A stretch of DNA of 64,000 nt from contig MU004240.1 of assembly GCA_010405405.1 (NCBI GenBank), forward strand, positions 698,217 through 762,216. The letters run 5' to 3'. The stretch comes from Microthyrium microscopicum (Eukaryota > Ascomycota > Dothideomycetes > Microthyriales > Microthyriaceae). The notes under the pieces were generated by a model that saw nothing but the letters and a program-made list of their open reading frames with translations, was not told where the DNA came from and ran no database searches. The position numbers and the translations under genes were made by a program. Below, in pieces: positions 21,970-33,821 of this stretch (positions are counted from its first letter, which is position 1; each line of letters opens with the position of its first letter).

Positions 21970-23020
21970 ATGGTGCGATATGCACTCGTTCATTCCATCA
22001 GGAATGCTGCCTCGCTGGCAACCACACCTTCGCGCTCCATAAGTCGCCTCCCCATTATCAGACCTTTCTCCACATCTCGAATACTCGCGCTCGAGCAACA
22101 AGAGGGCAAACAGCTGTTAACCATACAACCACCGCTAGACATCGAATACGAAGATGTTGAAGATCACCCCAAACCTCTTCTAGAACGAGTTCGCATCGTT
22201 CCCGACTCACAATCATACTTCTCTGCCCGACCGAGTTTTACAGACACCTTTCTCGGCGTCGAGCACTTATATCTCAAATGGAAAGTCTTACCGCGGACGG
22301 CAACGCCACAAGACACACACTGGACAAGTTACGATGAAGTTCGAGCCATGACAGGCAATGAGCCCGTTCCAGAAAAAAGATATCGCGAAATGATTCGCAT
22401 GTTGAAAGACCTCGACAACATTGAGCCAGTGGTGATGCCAACAGAGGTGTTGAGGTTAATTGATGAACATAAAAGAGCTTTTCAGCCAAATCAGGTCAAG
22501 CCCAAAGTTTTCTTGGTAGACGAATGGGGTAGATCGTTGGGTGTTGGGAAGAGAAAGACGTCTACCGCCAAGGCATATTTGGTCATGGGCGAGGGTGAAG
22601 TGCTGGTCAACGGCAAGAGCTTGACAGAATATTTCGGTCGATTGCATGATCGAGAAAGCGCTCTGTGGGCACTCAAAATTACGGAGCGGATACCAAAATA
22701 CAATATATTCGCTCTGGTGGAAGGTGGCGGTGTTACAGGTCAAGCAGAGGCGTTGACGTTGGCTATCTCTAGAGCGTTGCTGGTACATGAGCCTCAATTG
22801 GAGCATAGGTTGCTGGAAGGTAAGTCATCCATCCCTGCCACTACCATCTCGCATCGGATGTATGATCTTAGCATACTGTTATGATACCTTTCTGTTTTCC
22901 GTTGAACTATGCTGACCAAATCTTATAGCCGGCTGCCTATTCCGCGATCCACGTAAAGTGGAAAGAAAGAAACCTGGACACTTGAAGGCACGCAAGATGC
23001 CAGCCTGGGTCAGGCGTTGA
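21970..23020 (+). CDS. MRPS9: Mitochondrial small-subunit ribosomal protein uS9m
   Basis: Two exons (21970-22819, 22929-23020); 313 residues. The N terminus ([16 protein letters not shown]..., Arg/Ser-rich, no acidic residues before residue 40) is a mitochondrial presequence. The C-terminal half is the uS9 domain: [17 protein letters not shown], then [19 protein letters not shown], and after the intron [20 protein letters not shown] with a basic tail ending in Arg-Arg. uS9 places its basic C-terminal tail near the P-site tRNA. The region between, about 100 residues, is the usual fungal mitochondrial extension. The intron is 109 nt. The gene is divergent from eEF1B-gamma with under 300 bp between start codons. 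Confidence 0.95.
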
Positions 23021-26000
23021 TCGAGGAAGTTATACCTTGCTTCATGGGCGTTCGCTGAAGAACTAGTGATTGAAGAAAAGCTTCATCACTGGAATAAACT
23101 TCAACAATTCCACAACGCAATTCTCCCTTCGTGTATACTAAATTCGAACGAAGTAATGGAACATCCACCTTCTGGCAAGTGTAAGACTTCCTGGCATGTA
23201 TCATATCAAGCAATATATCCCCTTGTACTTTAAGCCAAGGCTCGTACGACGAGAATTCTCAAGAATCGACTTCACATCTCACAGCGACTTGATCAATCCA
23301 TTTCAATTTGACCAACTTTGAACCGTTCACTCCATCATGGCAGACGTTAACCTCTCATTTCAGTGTAGTTACATTCGCAGCAAAGCCAAAACCAGCGATT
23401 CAGAAATTTCCCATTCAATCCAACAAGCCCAACGGTCCAAGGGAGAGCAAAAGCGTTGGGCACGAAAATCCCGACAGGAGAGGAATTCCGAAACAAGTAT
23501 TTATCCTATACCCAATTCCTACTCTATCCTTTTAGCCCAGCGCACTGAATTGGCGCATGTACTCATTTTTACTCACCTCTAGCCACAATTTACATCACCG
23601 TGCCATTCTATTGGTGGTGTTCCGATTGCTCAGACCGCAAAGAGTTTAAAAGACTTACTTATTAATGTTTTGCAAGATATAGCTTCTGGCTCGGCCGTAA
23701 GCTTGTCTTGCGTGAGGCTCAACTGGTGGCCTGGCTTTGGATAAATACTGCACATATGTACAATGCTTTTTGGATCTCCCGAACGCGGAGAGTCGGAGAC
23801 ATGGGCAGGAGATCAATTTACTGGGTACTATAGCTAGGGAGAAGCAATGGCAAGTTGTTGGTGCTATAGCAGGTGATGGACCTATATCGGGCAATGTTGT
23901 ATCGGGCATGGATAAATGAATATTTGGAGAATTTGCGACGCGCTTATTGGTAGTATATTGAAAGAGTCGAGTGCTCTCATTGGATGACAATCAAAATAAA
24001 AGGGCCGAATACTAGTTCTTTATATGGGAGGTCTTTGAGGCATCCAACGATACTTGCATTGGCATGTTTCGTGCATTGAACTCGAGGTAGCAATGTCTTT
24101 CGCAGACTGCTCTACTTGCGTGTCTTCATTGTGACGTTTCACGGTTCTGACAGGTTGGTAGTAAGATAAATGGCTGGTTCCTTGCATGGAAGATCGTTCG
24201 AATGCTGCAGAGAAGCGAGAGATGCGTGGCGTCAGACGTTGGAAAATGGAGCTTGTGTTCGCGAGCAACTGGGATATCCTCGTAAGAAATGGTGTTAGTA
24301 GATGTGCCACGATGCATTTGATGCAGGTCAAATACAACCGCAACTGCTCTCTCGCAGACAAAATCAGAGGACTTGTTTGATAATTGGATCATACGCTGAG
24401 TGGCTAAGGAGTAGCTCTATTTTACAAGTAGATATTACACATCTATCAACTCCTCCGATGCCGTGTAATATAAAATGTAGAGGCCTTACGGTAGGGCTCC
24501 GGCGCATTGAACGAGGTATCCGGTTGGCATGTGCAACCGTTCAGTCAGGTCATGCAAGTGGTTTACAAAAGACTCATGGATCACTTCGGTAGATGATGGT
24601 TCACTGAGAGAATCTTGCTGTTCACACTGACTTTAGTCTGGGGTCTCATGTCAAGCTGTTCTGTGACAAGTTAGGTCGTACCTGGCTTACAACCCGTCGT
24701 GCCACGCGAGAAGCATGGGGCCTTGTTGTTTAATGAACTCTGATTATAGGGTAGGATCTTGAGAAATTGATTGTTGGAGTGGTGTTGAGTACCTACCCGG
24801 CCAGTGCTCACTGCTCACACGACTCGCGCTGCAATGTGCTACCTCCATCGTTATCTGGTACGGAACGGGTATCCGATGTATCAAATACTTTGACCGAAAT
24901 CGAATCGGGTCTTGGACAAAATCCGATCATGAATCTGTGATTGGTGAAGTTCTTATGATTATGAAAGTGGCGGATGATATTCATCATTGTCGTGGAGTCT
25001 GCCACGTGTGTGTCGGAACGTGTATGAAGCTCGGATCATCAACTCCACGACTCATGGAATGTGGCACCTGATCATGACGGAGAGTACTCCGAGCATCCAT
25101 GGCATGAGCAGTATGGTCTTTTGGTAATTCGCATGTGGATCATACTATATATCATGCATGTTGCCGTTCAGTGGCTTCCAACGCGGAAGCAACCTCAATT
25201 CAATTCTCAACTGGATATAGACCTCGGAGGTAGCCACTGGAGGACGCATGTCAACGATTTAAGCTTTGGTCCATGACCGTTGAGTACTACCATAATGTTG
25301 CTAATAGTCAAATCAAAGAGCTCGAGATGAGCCATGGCTGAAAACAACAAAAATCTATCATAACGTAGCCAATGGGATCTCGGGAACATGTAAATTACTC
25401 GTTGCTGGTGGATAATGGCCTCATAAACTCGCCCCTGCAAGTGCAATGTAGAGTTCGGTACGAGAATCCTTGAGTGGTATTGTGGTAGACATCATTGGCC
25501 AAAGCTATGGAATCTGGAACAAGGCATAGGCCAGACTGAGATCGGAGGTTTTCTCAAAAGCTGCAGTGAGCAGGCTAGCTCACAGCTCGTAGATTAATTG
25601 TGCAAGCTTGCCAGCATAGAAATTCTACGACCACTCTTTCTCGGCTCCAATTGCCTGCTTGGCCCATATGCGGTGAAGTCGAATAAAGTACTAGGTTACT
25701 AACATGCTCTACGGGTATTCATAGCCTCACCCCCACGAGTTGTGCTATAAATCTGTGAGCTGTCAAGACTCAAGAGAAATTAGCAGGCCGTTGCATCCGA
25801 TTTTGTCTGCCCAATCCGATGAGAATAATGACAAAGGTTAAGTTGAGTGTTGTTGGTGTGGTTCTTGGTCAATGGTGGCGTTCGTAACGTCGGCTGTGAA
25901 CCGTAATCACTGTCAGTGGTGGTTTGAGAAAACGACCACACAGTTTCTTTGCGGCTTCTAGAATGCTTCAATCAGAGACATCGTAATTGACGGGTGGATA

Positions 26001-27861
26001 CCATTACCGTTCTCGAAATATGGAAGGTTTGGAAGTTGGAAGAGCCGAAGTAGCAGAAACACCAGTTCCGGTCAGACATGTCGCTTTGAGCAATCGTCCT
26101 AGCTGTCATTTGCCAGCCATAAAGTATCAACTTGCCGAATGTTGCTCTGCACCTAAAGCCCTAGCACCAAAATCCCACTCCAAGACGGCAGCGGCTCTTC
26201 GAATTTTTGATCGAATAGCATCTCGTAGACGTCTGCATACAATAATCTGACTGTCCCCAATCTCCGCTCTCGCTTCCCTTGCTCTTCATCAATCTGTCGG
26301 ACTATTCCAACTACCTTGAAGCTGCGGCCATCGAACCAGGCCACTAGGTGTCTCTGCACATCGTTTTTTTGGTGCTACAGACCGCGGGCTGCGATAGCCC
26401 TGTTGAGCACTGTTGGATAATTCATTCCCCATTGCAATTTGAGTCGTCTTTTAGGACGGAGTCGTTTTGTTGCGGCAGGCGCGAGCTCAACGGCTGGCTA
26501 CTTGCTATACTTGGACAAATCCATTGCCATTACGAGCAGCTAATACTCGCTGAATAACCCTACCCCATTTGGCCGTCTAACTGCTTTCGTTCTTTCCTCC
26601 AGAATTCAGATAGCACCTCAAAAGACTGCCGCTTTGCAAAATCCACAACCAACTTCCAACATTCAAAATAGCAGCATCGCCAACCCGCACATCATCACCT
26701 CATCATTGACACCTGGAAACCCAATTGCTAAAACATCAGCCTTGGACCTAAACTGAATATCGAATCTGGACAAGGACTTTGGGTTGCCAACTCGACGATC
26801 CCAGTTCACCCCACGTAGTTCACTTTGCTGCCCCAGAGTGGGAACGATTCCAGTGTACATCTTGCGCAACAGCTCCATAACTCAAAGACCTCAACAACCT
26901 TGGAACCTTGGGAAGCTCTGGCATCGGCCAATTTCTACGATCCGTCCAAGGAATCAAGGACAAGGCCCATCAGATTATTGCAAAGTTTGGATACCCGAAT
27001 TTACGGCACGGTGCATGTTTCTGCGCCTCATTTAAGCCCTAGACGATCGGCTTACAAGGACTTACCCTTGGGACCGGTTTCAAGCCCTGTTGAAACCCAG
27101 GCCCATCGACGTATCAACTCTTTTCATACACTTCTGAGATCCTCGACTTCTTCCCCGCCGTCGCCGCTCTTGTATAGCCTGTGTATCAATCTTTCCATTT
27201 GACAAGTCAGAAAACGCTTCAGGCTCGCTTCCTGTCTACCGCCCGCCGCCGCATGTACTGCACGACTACCTATTCCAGTATTCTTGGCCGCTCACCTCTT
27301 GTTTGAGCACATCTTTGCTTGACATCCGCCTCATCCTGGACCTGGACTTCAGACACCCTGGTCACCCACCACCCACTTGCATCTGCGTTTCCATCTGCCT
27401 GCGTCCACCACGAGGCTGCGCGTAGATCTTAACATCTGGCCCCGGTCAATATATACCTTCGCGCTAGTTTTTGTGCACATTGGCCCGAGTATCCTCTTGC
27501 AATACAGAGTACTTGCCCTGCCTCCTTCTCCAGTCACTACAATCTTCCCAGGACTCTAATATCTCTCCATCCCAACCTATTCCTGCAACCCCTGCTTTTG
27601 TTTCCATTTGCTAACACACGAGTTCCCTGTTGTGTGTAAATCCTCTTGTACTGTCGCGTTGCCCTAGGCGCGCCTATTATCAGTTTCAACCTCAACAGTC
27701 ACCAATATTCGGCGAGCGTCAGGTAGCTTTTTGATATCTGAATCGGCCCAATCACCATCGAAAAGCTGGCCATCGTCTATGCTAGTCCGCCATTGTCGCC
27801 ATCGGCGCACCCAACGGCGGTCGATCCGGCTTTGGCATCCGTAAAAGGCCGGGCTGCTGGC
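23021..27861. other. Long gene-free stretch
   Basis: Nearly 5 kb without a gene I can support. The best small candidate is a plus-strand frame from an ATG at 23337 (MADVNLSFQCSYIRSKAKTS...) to 23582, with a good ATG context but no family resemblance. From about 27120 to 27700 the plus strand is pyrimidine-rich (repeated CCTC, CTTC and TCCC runs), as expected of a long 5' leader or promoter for the Gln-rich gene that follows. I see no tRNA, tandem array or intact transposon. Confidence 0.5.
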
Positions 27862-29234
27862 ATGGACAGTCATGAGCGCCGGTCACGACATAGTAACGCA
27901 GGTTTTGGAGCTTCACAAGCCGGCGCGACAGGAGCCAGCGGCTTACTCAACCAGTCTACAGGACAATACCCATCCGTCAGCGCAGCAGGCGATCGATACC
28001 AAGTACGAGGCACTTCACAACTTCCATCAGCTGCTTCCACAGGACGAGGTGCGAATATGCCTTCATATTCCTATCCTGCAAACGCAGCAGGAGCCTATCC
28101 AGAACTGAACTCGTCAAATTTGCAGTATGGAGGCGCATCCGCTGATTATGGCGCATCGCAAGACTCTACACAACGCGCCTCACAACAGGCACAACAGCAT
28201 CAGAGTACGCATGCCGCACAACAGCAACAAACCCAACAAAATCAACAGCAACCGCACCAAGGTCAACAACCGTATCACGGCATTTACGGTCAACAACCAT
28301 CTCCGACTTCCCCTTACGACCCTGTGCAACAGTATCCACCTCGGCAGTCTGCCGCCATTGAGGTTCTGTCAAACCAATTTGGGGGTGTAACACCAGCGTA
28401 CTACGTCGCCGGAGAGACCGGGCCGACGAGTGCACCAAATACTGCCATAACTCCACAATCTGGGTACAACCCAATTTCTTATACCACGCAAAGCCCTGTG
28501 GGTCGCGATTCGCTTGCGTCTGCCTACGCTGCCGGAATGGCAGATCCTTCGCAAGCGACTGGCTCGCAGCCTGGATATGGACAACCAGCATCATATTCCA
28601 ATCAAACTGCTGAACTCGACAATGCCTTTGGCTCGTATCAGGATGCACTTCGTAGATCGTTTGAATCCATACGGGACGGTAACTTGGCCGAGGCTGGAAA
28701 CACCATGATTAGCATCACAGATTGGCTTTTATCAAATGCTGAAGTACTGGGTAAGTTTGGCTCGATATTTTATTCTCTTGTACGGTGAACGAGCAGCTGA
28801 GATTGACTAGGTCTAGTTCGGGATGATGAATCGACCCACGCTGAGCGACTAAAGCTTTGGAGCGAGTTTAACACTTGTTGGCTGGCGCTGCTCCAGAGAC
28901 AAAGAGAGCTCGCCGCCGAAATGATTCAAATTGGTCAGCGACCTGCTCCCCCAGCAAGTTTACTTGAATACGACCAGATGGAGACAATGGGTAAAGAGCT
29001 TATAAGGCTCTGTGACAACATGGAAAAGCATGGCCTAGTCGATTATCAAATGGGCGTTTGGGAAGAAGACATAATATCTCGTTAGTACCACCCTTATGGC
29101 ATCCATATACACCCTACTAACTATGAATAGTCTTAAGTTTATGCTTAGAGCAGCTCAATCCCGACCCGGAAGGTCATGGCTCAGGAGCAGTTAACAACGT
29201 TCCCCAGCCCAGCTCCTCTCGTGGACGACGTTAG
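27862..29234 (+). CDS. Gln-rich conserved fungal protein of unknown function
   Basis: Three exons (27862-28750, 28811-29080, 29131-29234); 420 residues. The first about 230 residues are low complexity, with a strong Gln tract (HAAQQQQTQQNQQQ region) and many Ser, Ala, Tyr and Pro, so probably disordered. The C-terminal third is a helical, evenly composed region (FGSYQDALRRSFESIRDGNL, SEFNTCWLALLQRQRELAAE, LIRLCDNMEKHGLVDYQMGV) that looks like the conserved part. I do not recognise a named domain. Gln-rich disorder followed by a helical bundle is common in transcription co-regulators, but this is only a resemblance. Both introns have good donors and TACTAAC or similar branch sites. The start is the first ATG in the frame. 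Confidence 0.75.
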
Positions 29235-29851
29235 AAAAATACAGTGTTTTCAGCACACATCCCGAATAGATTTCCTAGGTGTTTAGTCCGACTTGCTTTT
29301 TGATCAGAGCATGGCGTATTCGTCGCTTTCGAGATATCCATTCATGCCTTTTATGGCTTTTATGTCCGCACACGGCTGGTATAGACGCGAGAGCTCCCGC
29401 TCGCAAAGGGGCTGGAGTTTTGGCAGGGCGTTGCACACCCTTCTCGAATCCATTGTACATAGTTTCTATCTGCATATTTTGTTTCTTTCGATGTTTGCGC
29501 GCGTTCTTTACGCGCGCCGTAATCATAACCGCTCGATTTAAATTATGGCTCTGACATCATCATTATTGGGTGTTTTTCTTTTGATTTCTGGTCTGCCCAA
29601 CTTCTTCTCACATGATTAAGGCAGCAAGTTGCAAAGGTACAGTGCATATGGGTTTTGGGTATCCTTTCAATATGGAGTTGGTACCAGATGATCGACATAG
29701 AATTCCTGTGATCGACGCACATAATCCCAAGTGCATCTGGGGTAGGGCCTTACGATTTGCATGGGTATATCGCCTGCCTTTTTATATGCCTACTCTTGAT
29801 CTGGTCTGCCTGGCTACCCACTGTTGGGTATCTCAGACCTGTCGAATTATT
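29235..29851. other. Intergenic 3' flank of the Gln-rich gene
   Basis: About 600 bp. Three overlapping plus frames between 29279 and 29554 are Arg/Phe-rich and have no homolog I know. No repeat or RNA is seen. Confidence 0.45.
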
Positions 29852-30202
29852 CTAGAACCAAGATTCCCTCTCCATCTCCAGCCACCTGAATTGTCCGCAT
29901 CTAATCCTCCTCAGCTGACCACCAAAGCGGTGAGCGAACTCAGCTAACATATCCACCCCTGCAACAATCCCATCATCCCATGCACATCCCCAAGCGGTCT
30001 GCCAGCAGCCAACATCATCCGCGGCAAACGGAAACATGCCACATACCACATCATCAAACCAGTTCTGTCCACCGCGGACCGAACGGTTCCTGTTTGCGCA
30101 ACCAACTCCTGTCCAACGACCCAGCGCACAAAACGACCCGTAGCCGCGGGCGTAGAGTTGCTCTCGGGTGTAACAATCTGCCTTGTCCATAGTCTGTGAC
30201 AT
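29852..30202 (-). CDS. Possible small Trp/Cys-rich protein
   Basis: A 116-codon frame that I do not recognise. Composition is unusual: seven Trp and seven Cys, many Gly and Asp, with stretches such as FCALGRWTGVGCANRNR, NWFDDVVCGMFPFAADD and CWQTAWGCAWDDGIVAGVD. No signal peptide or membrane segment is apparent. The block is richer in G+C than its surroundings. The minus strand just upstream (30240-30600) is C/A-rich and purine-poor, as fungal leaders often are. It could be one exon of a larger gene: the frame contains GTATGT and GTTAG-like splice motifs. It could also be a chance frame. It has no informative neighbour. Confidence 0.35.
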   Translation of the reverse strand: MSQTMDKADCYTREQLYARGYGSFCALGRWTGVGCANRNRSVRGGQNWFDDVVCGMFPFAADDVGCWQTAWGCAWDDGIVAGVDMLAEFAHRFGGQLRRIRCGQFRWLEMERESWF

Positions 30203-31644
30203 CCCGGATGCTCAGTGTTCGCTACACGGGCGATCGTTGGGTTTGCTGTAGTGCGCCCCCAGCACGCCCCAGCTGCCAGGCACGGCAGTGACAGGGGGTG
30301 GGAGTCGTTTGTTCAGGGTCGGTGGTATCACGAACCGGTGGGCTGGGAATGGACAGGTCTGTGGTGATCTGGTCTTGGCTGCCACGCGAGGACTGGGGAG
30401 GGGAGGGTCCGTGGGGTGGGTTTGATGGGTTGTGATGGGTATGATGGATGCTGTGGGGTTTGATGGCTTGGGGTTTGATATTGTGTCTTTGGTTTGGTGT
30501 GGGTTTTGGGATCAAATTGATGGATGATTGGGCGGTTGGATTTCTATGGACGGCGCCACGGACTTTCTCAGGGATTGGATGGAGTTGCAAGAATCAGGTC
30601 CAGATTGGTAGTGGAAGATCGAAAGATTGGTCTGATATCGGCGCTGGATGGGAGAAGCCAATGTCAAACCGTTCGCTTCCCGGATTTTTCATGTGCGGTC
30701 CAGAGGCATAACTTTCTCCAATGGTCGTAATTTTGAAGCAGGCATAAGCACATTAATACCTTAAATTTAATCCTTTCTGCCTGTGTACTTGAATCAAAAA
30801 GACATTCAAGACCGTCTAGGGTATTCTTTTGTCGCATTAAAGGAAGGGGTGAAGGTGAAGTTGTTATTGTCTTCTTGAAAGGATTTTGATCTCAATCAAA
30901 GCGCGTAAATGACGGCTTTTGTCAATAAGTTGACACCACCAGATAATTTAGACTTGAAATGTAGCTTAATTAGCAAAAAATAGATAATTTATTTGGCAGC
31001 TAAAAGAAATTGATCGCAAATATGTTTTGCGAAATGGTTGTTGGGCAATATAAATTTCGAGGGAATGGGGCGAGCATGCACCATATATACCAATTATTGT
31101 GAACTATTTTTCGTAAATGGTGCAGATTACGGGTCGGCTCGATTCCCTTAAATTCCTTTCCCAAGGGGGGTTTGCAGATGCTTACTGTCAGTTTCGAACA
31201 AGCTTAAAATTAGCCATATACGCCAATAAACCAACCCGCAAGGGTAGAGTTTGCCTAGTAGTACAATTTCTTCGCAAGGAATTAGTACGCCATCTAGTTT
31301 TTGCCTTTTGAAATTCTAAAATAGGCCTTGGAAATGGTGTAGAGCCTCTTTTTGGGGGGGCACCGTGGAGAGCTATCGTGGTTTTATACACGATGTGGAA
31401 GGATTGCGGTTCAACTCTGGAGTCGTGCACAACAAAATGTTCTAAACTTTTATTTTTTATTGGATGAAACGATAAAGACTCTCATAATTAGTATCATTTT
31501 TATTTTTGAATGATGTAACAATGTTGTTTGCATTTTTTTGGGCTCGAGAACCTAATGAATGATGACTTTCACTCACCATTGCGGACCTACGTCTTTCTTA
31601 ACTTCACAACGAAGACTTGCTCGTTTCGCCTAGGCTTTCTATGT
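30203..31644. other. Intergenic, G-rich block then AT-rich DNA
   Basis: From about 30390 to 30550 the plus strand is strongly G/T-rich with several G-runs. From 30720 to 31560 the DNA turns AT-rich with many A and T runs. Open frames in it are short and unconvincing. No gene, tandem repeat or transposon end was found. Confidence 0.45.
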
Positions 31645-33104
31645 TCATATGTCTAATCGCCGAGCTACCCAAAATGAAGCATAGAACATGTTTGTTTCCA
31701 TCGCTTTGGTGTCGTGGATATATCCTGTCGCTCGGGCGGACGAGTCCTCATAGTGGATTATCTCGAAACCAAAGGAAGACAAAAGTTGGAGAATGTCAGC
31801 CTCTACCAACTCTACTGCTCCAGGATTCCCTATTCCACGATCTTGCTCGATATTTTTCTCAGCCGGCCCATCTGATGATGCAGCGTCAGACTCGTTCTCA
31901 AAGTGCCACTTTAGAGGTCCCAGATTCATCCACAAGCCACCTGGCTTCACACAGTTCGCAGCAGTTTCCATATATGCGAGTGGATTCTTTGCTGTGTCCA
32001 GGAAGAAGACTGTTGCAAGGACGTCGTACTGACCGCGGTTCTCGGGAGTGTTGAAGACAACACTAAAGTCGCCCGATGATATACCTAGCCGCTGTGATAT
32101 TGGCACTTCAGAGAGATGTGACACCGCAGCTTGGACAGCGGCGGGATGAATGTCAGGGACCATGACTTGTCGAAGACGGTTATCTTCACTGAGATGATTG
32201 GAACCATTGAGTACGAAAGGATAGATACGGTACTGCTCGGCTTTTTGGGTGGCGTTGAGGAGGTGCATAGAGCCAAATACCATGTGGTATGAGATTTCTA
32301 TGCCTTCAGCTTCAAAACCTAGACATCCTAGATCGAACACAAATCGTCCCAGTCCACTTCCGGGATTAAGGATCTTGATTTGATGTCTCTTCTCGCGTGG
32401 GATGCCAGAGTAGTAGTTTTCGAGATATTGCAGCAAGGGATCGAAGCAAATTGATCGCTCGCGTGCTCCCTCTGAGCTCCATTCTCGATATAGGTGGCGG
32501 ATTGTACTCGAAGCTTTACTAAAATCCAAGAAACTTGGTGAAGACTCTAGGCCTGGGACAGCTGGGAGGCCAGTTTGGGGGTCAATGACAAACGGGTTGC
32601 TTGTAGACGCTTCGTCCATGGCTTCTAGAATTCGACCAAGACCCGTCCATTGCATGCCCGTTCGCATGATATCTCTCGCACAATCGGCGTTTGTGTCAAT
32701 GGCATTCTCAATCTTTTGGAATCGCTCCAGCATATTGAAGGGCTTTCCAGTGAGAATTTGCTGATGTCGCGATGGTAGTGCAAAGAAGGCTCTCCGCCTG
32801 GAGTCAGTTATAAGTCGGTGATGATGTACTCCATAGCCACTAATTCGACCGTTAGTAAATGTTTATTTATTTTTTAGACATTTAATTACCAGAATGAGTT
32901 GATCACTCGGCTGACCAAAGCCAATTCTTCGTCGTCCCATCTATCACCAATGGTTGCATCGTCAGTCTCCACATGAACCTCCTTCGCTGTGTCGCCATCG
33001 TCCATACTTGAGAACCTTCTGCGCTTCTGATTTTCAACTTTGAGTGCGATGGTATCTTGAGACGGGATATTTCCTTTTTCACCTTCAAAGCTCAAATCTC
33101 CCAT
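31645..33104 (-). CDS. Carnosine N-methyltransferase-like (N2227 family)
   Basis: Two exons (33104-32890, 32839-31645); 469 residues. Members methylate the histidine imidazole of carnosine-type dipeptides with SAM; yeast has the homolog YNL092W. The splice gives ELALVSRVINSFCGYGVHHH, which matches the family opening (E..H...V..AF..Y..H). RRRAFFALPSRHQQIL and ILNPGSGLGRFVFDLGCLGF (about 228-245, SAM motif I) follow. DVLATVFFLDTAKNPLAYME and GGLWMNLGPLKWHFE supply the later family motifs. The first 60 residues are a variable acidic/basic tail. The frame is open upstream of the chosen ATG to about 33128, so a short extra leader exon is possible. The natural fungal substrate is unknown. Confidence 0.9.
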
Positions 33105-33821
33105 CAAGCTGTCGTCATTTAGCGTGGTGCACTAAGAAAAACAGGTTATGTGCTCAGAACCACGAGTTTGACATGTTCATAGCGTCGAAGCCTTTGCAGC
33201 GATGTACTGCCTTGTGCTCAGCGAGAAGCTCTAGGTTAAAAATACAAGATGCTAGGATGCCGATATGGCCCGAACAATCTGGCGTTGAGGTGTAATTAGA
33301 GCACCTCTGTTTGCAAGGCTTCAACACTCTCCCCGCATCAAAATGCATGTGCTTCTGAAAACAATCAACAGAAGACCAATTATTAGTGCTTTGTACGCTT
33401 GGTACTAGTTAATTTAATGACCTGAAGCTAACAGTTCTTGATCGTACAGAATTAGCAAATGCCATAGCTGACTGAGATCTTCGATGTGAAAAAGAATTAA
33501 AGTTTCATGAAGTAATATCTCTCACATTAATTTTCACCACAGAATACTGAGACCAAGTTGTGCGAATACAGTACATTTGCTTTCGCACACCCTCAAGGTC
33601 AGGATTCTCCGCTGTTACTAGATCGGCTCACCGCAGTTGACGATCGAGCAAGGATGGAAACAGAGATTCTAATAGGATCTAATTATAGATATCGCAGCCA
33701 TCTTGTGTATAAAATCACAGCCATATACTGTTACATCGATTTCAAGTATCATAACATAAACACTTCTAAGCTCTTAGACAATATCATCCCAACTACCTCT
33801 CTACAACCAACTTCATCAACC
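33105..33821. other. Divergent promoter region
   Basis: About 720 bp between the start codons of the N2227-type methyltransferase gene (minus) and the second acetyltransferase gene (plus). A 64-codon minus frame at 33154-33348 with several Cys and His could be coding, but it does not splice convincingly to the methyltransferase. Confidence 0.45.

Noticed and set aside
22820-22928. Possible second intronic snoRNA, in the 109-nt uS9m intron
   Set aside because: It has only an imperfect C-like ATGATAC and one CTGA, with no rRNA-complementary stretch that I recognise.
23337-23582. 82-codon frame with good ATG context
   Set aside because: No domain, no homolog known to me, and no splice extension; too weak for a separate gene call.
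24140-24310. Possible fifth MITE copy (AAGATAAATGGCTGGTTCC resembles a family end)
   Set aside because: Only one end is similar, no matching inverted partner was found about 211 bp away, and the inner blocks do not align convincingly.
31540-31640. ATGATGA box C-like motif in intergenic DNA
   Set aside because: No CTGA box follows at suitable distance and no guide sequence is evident.
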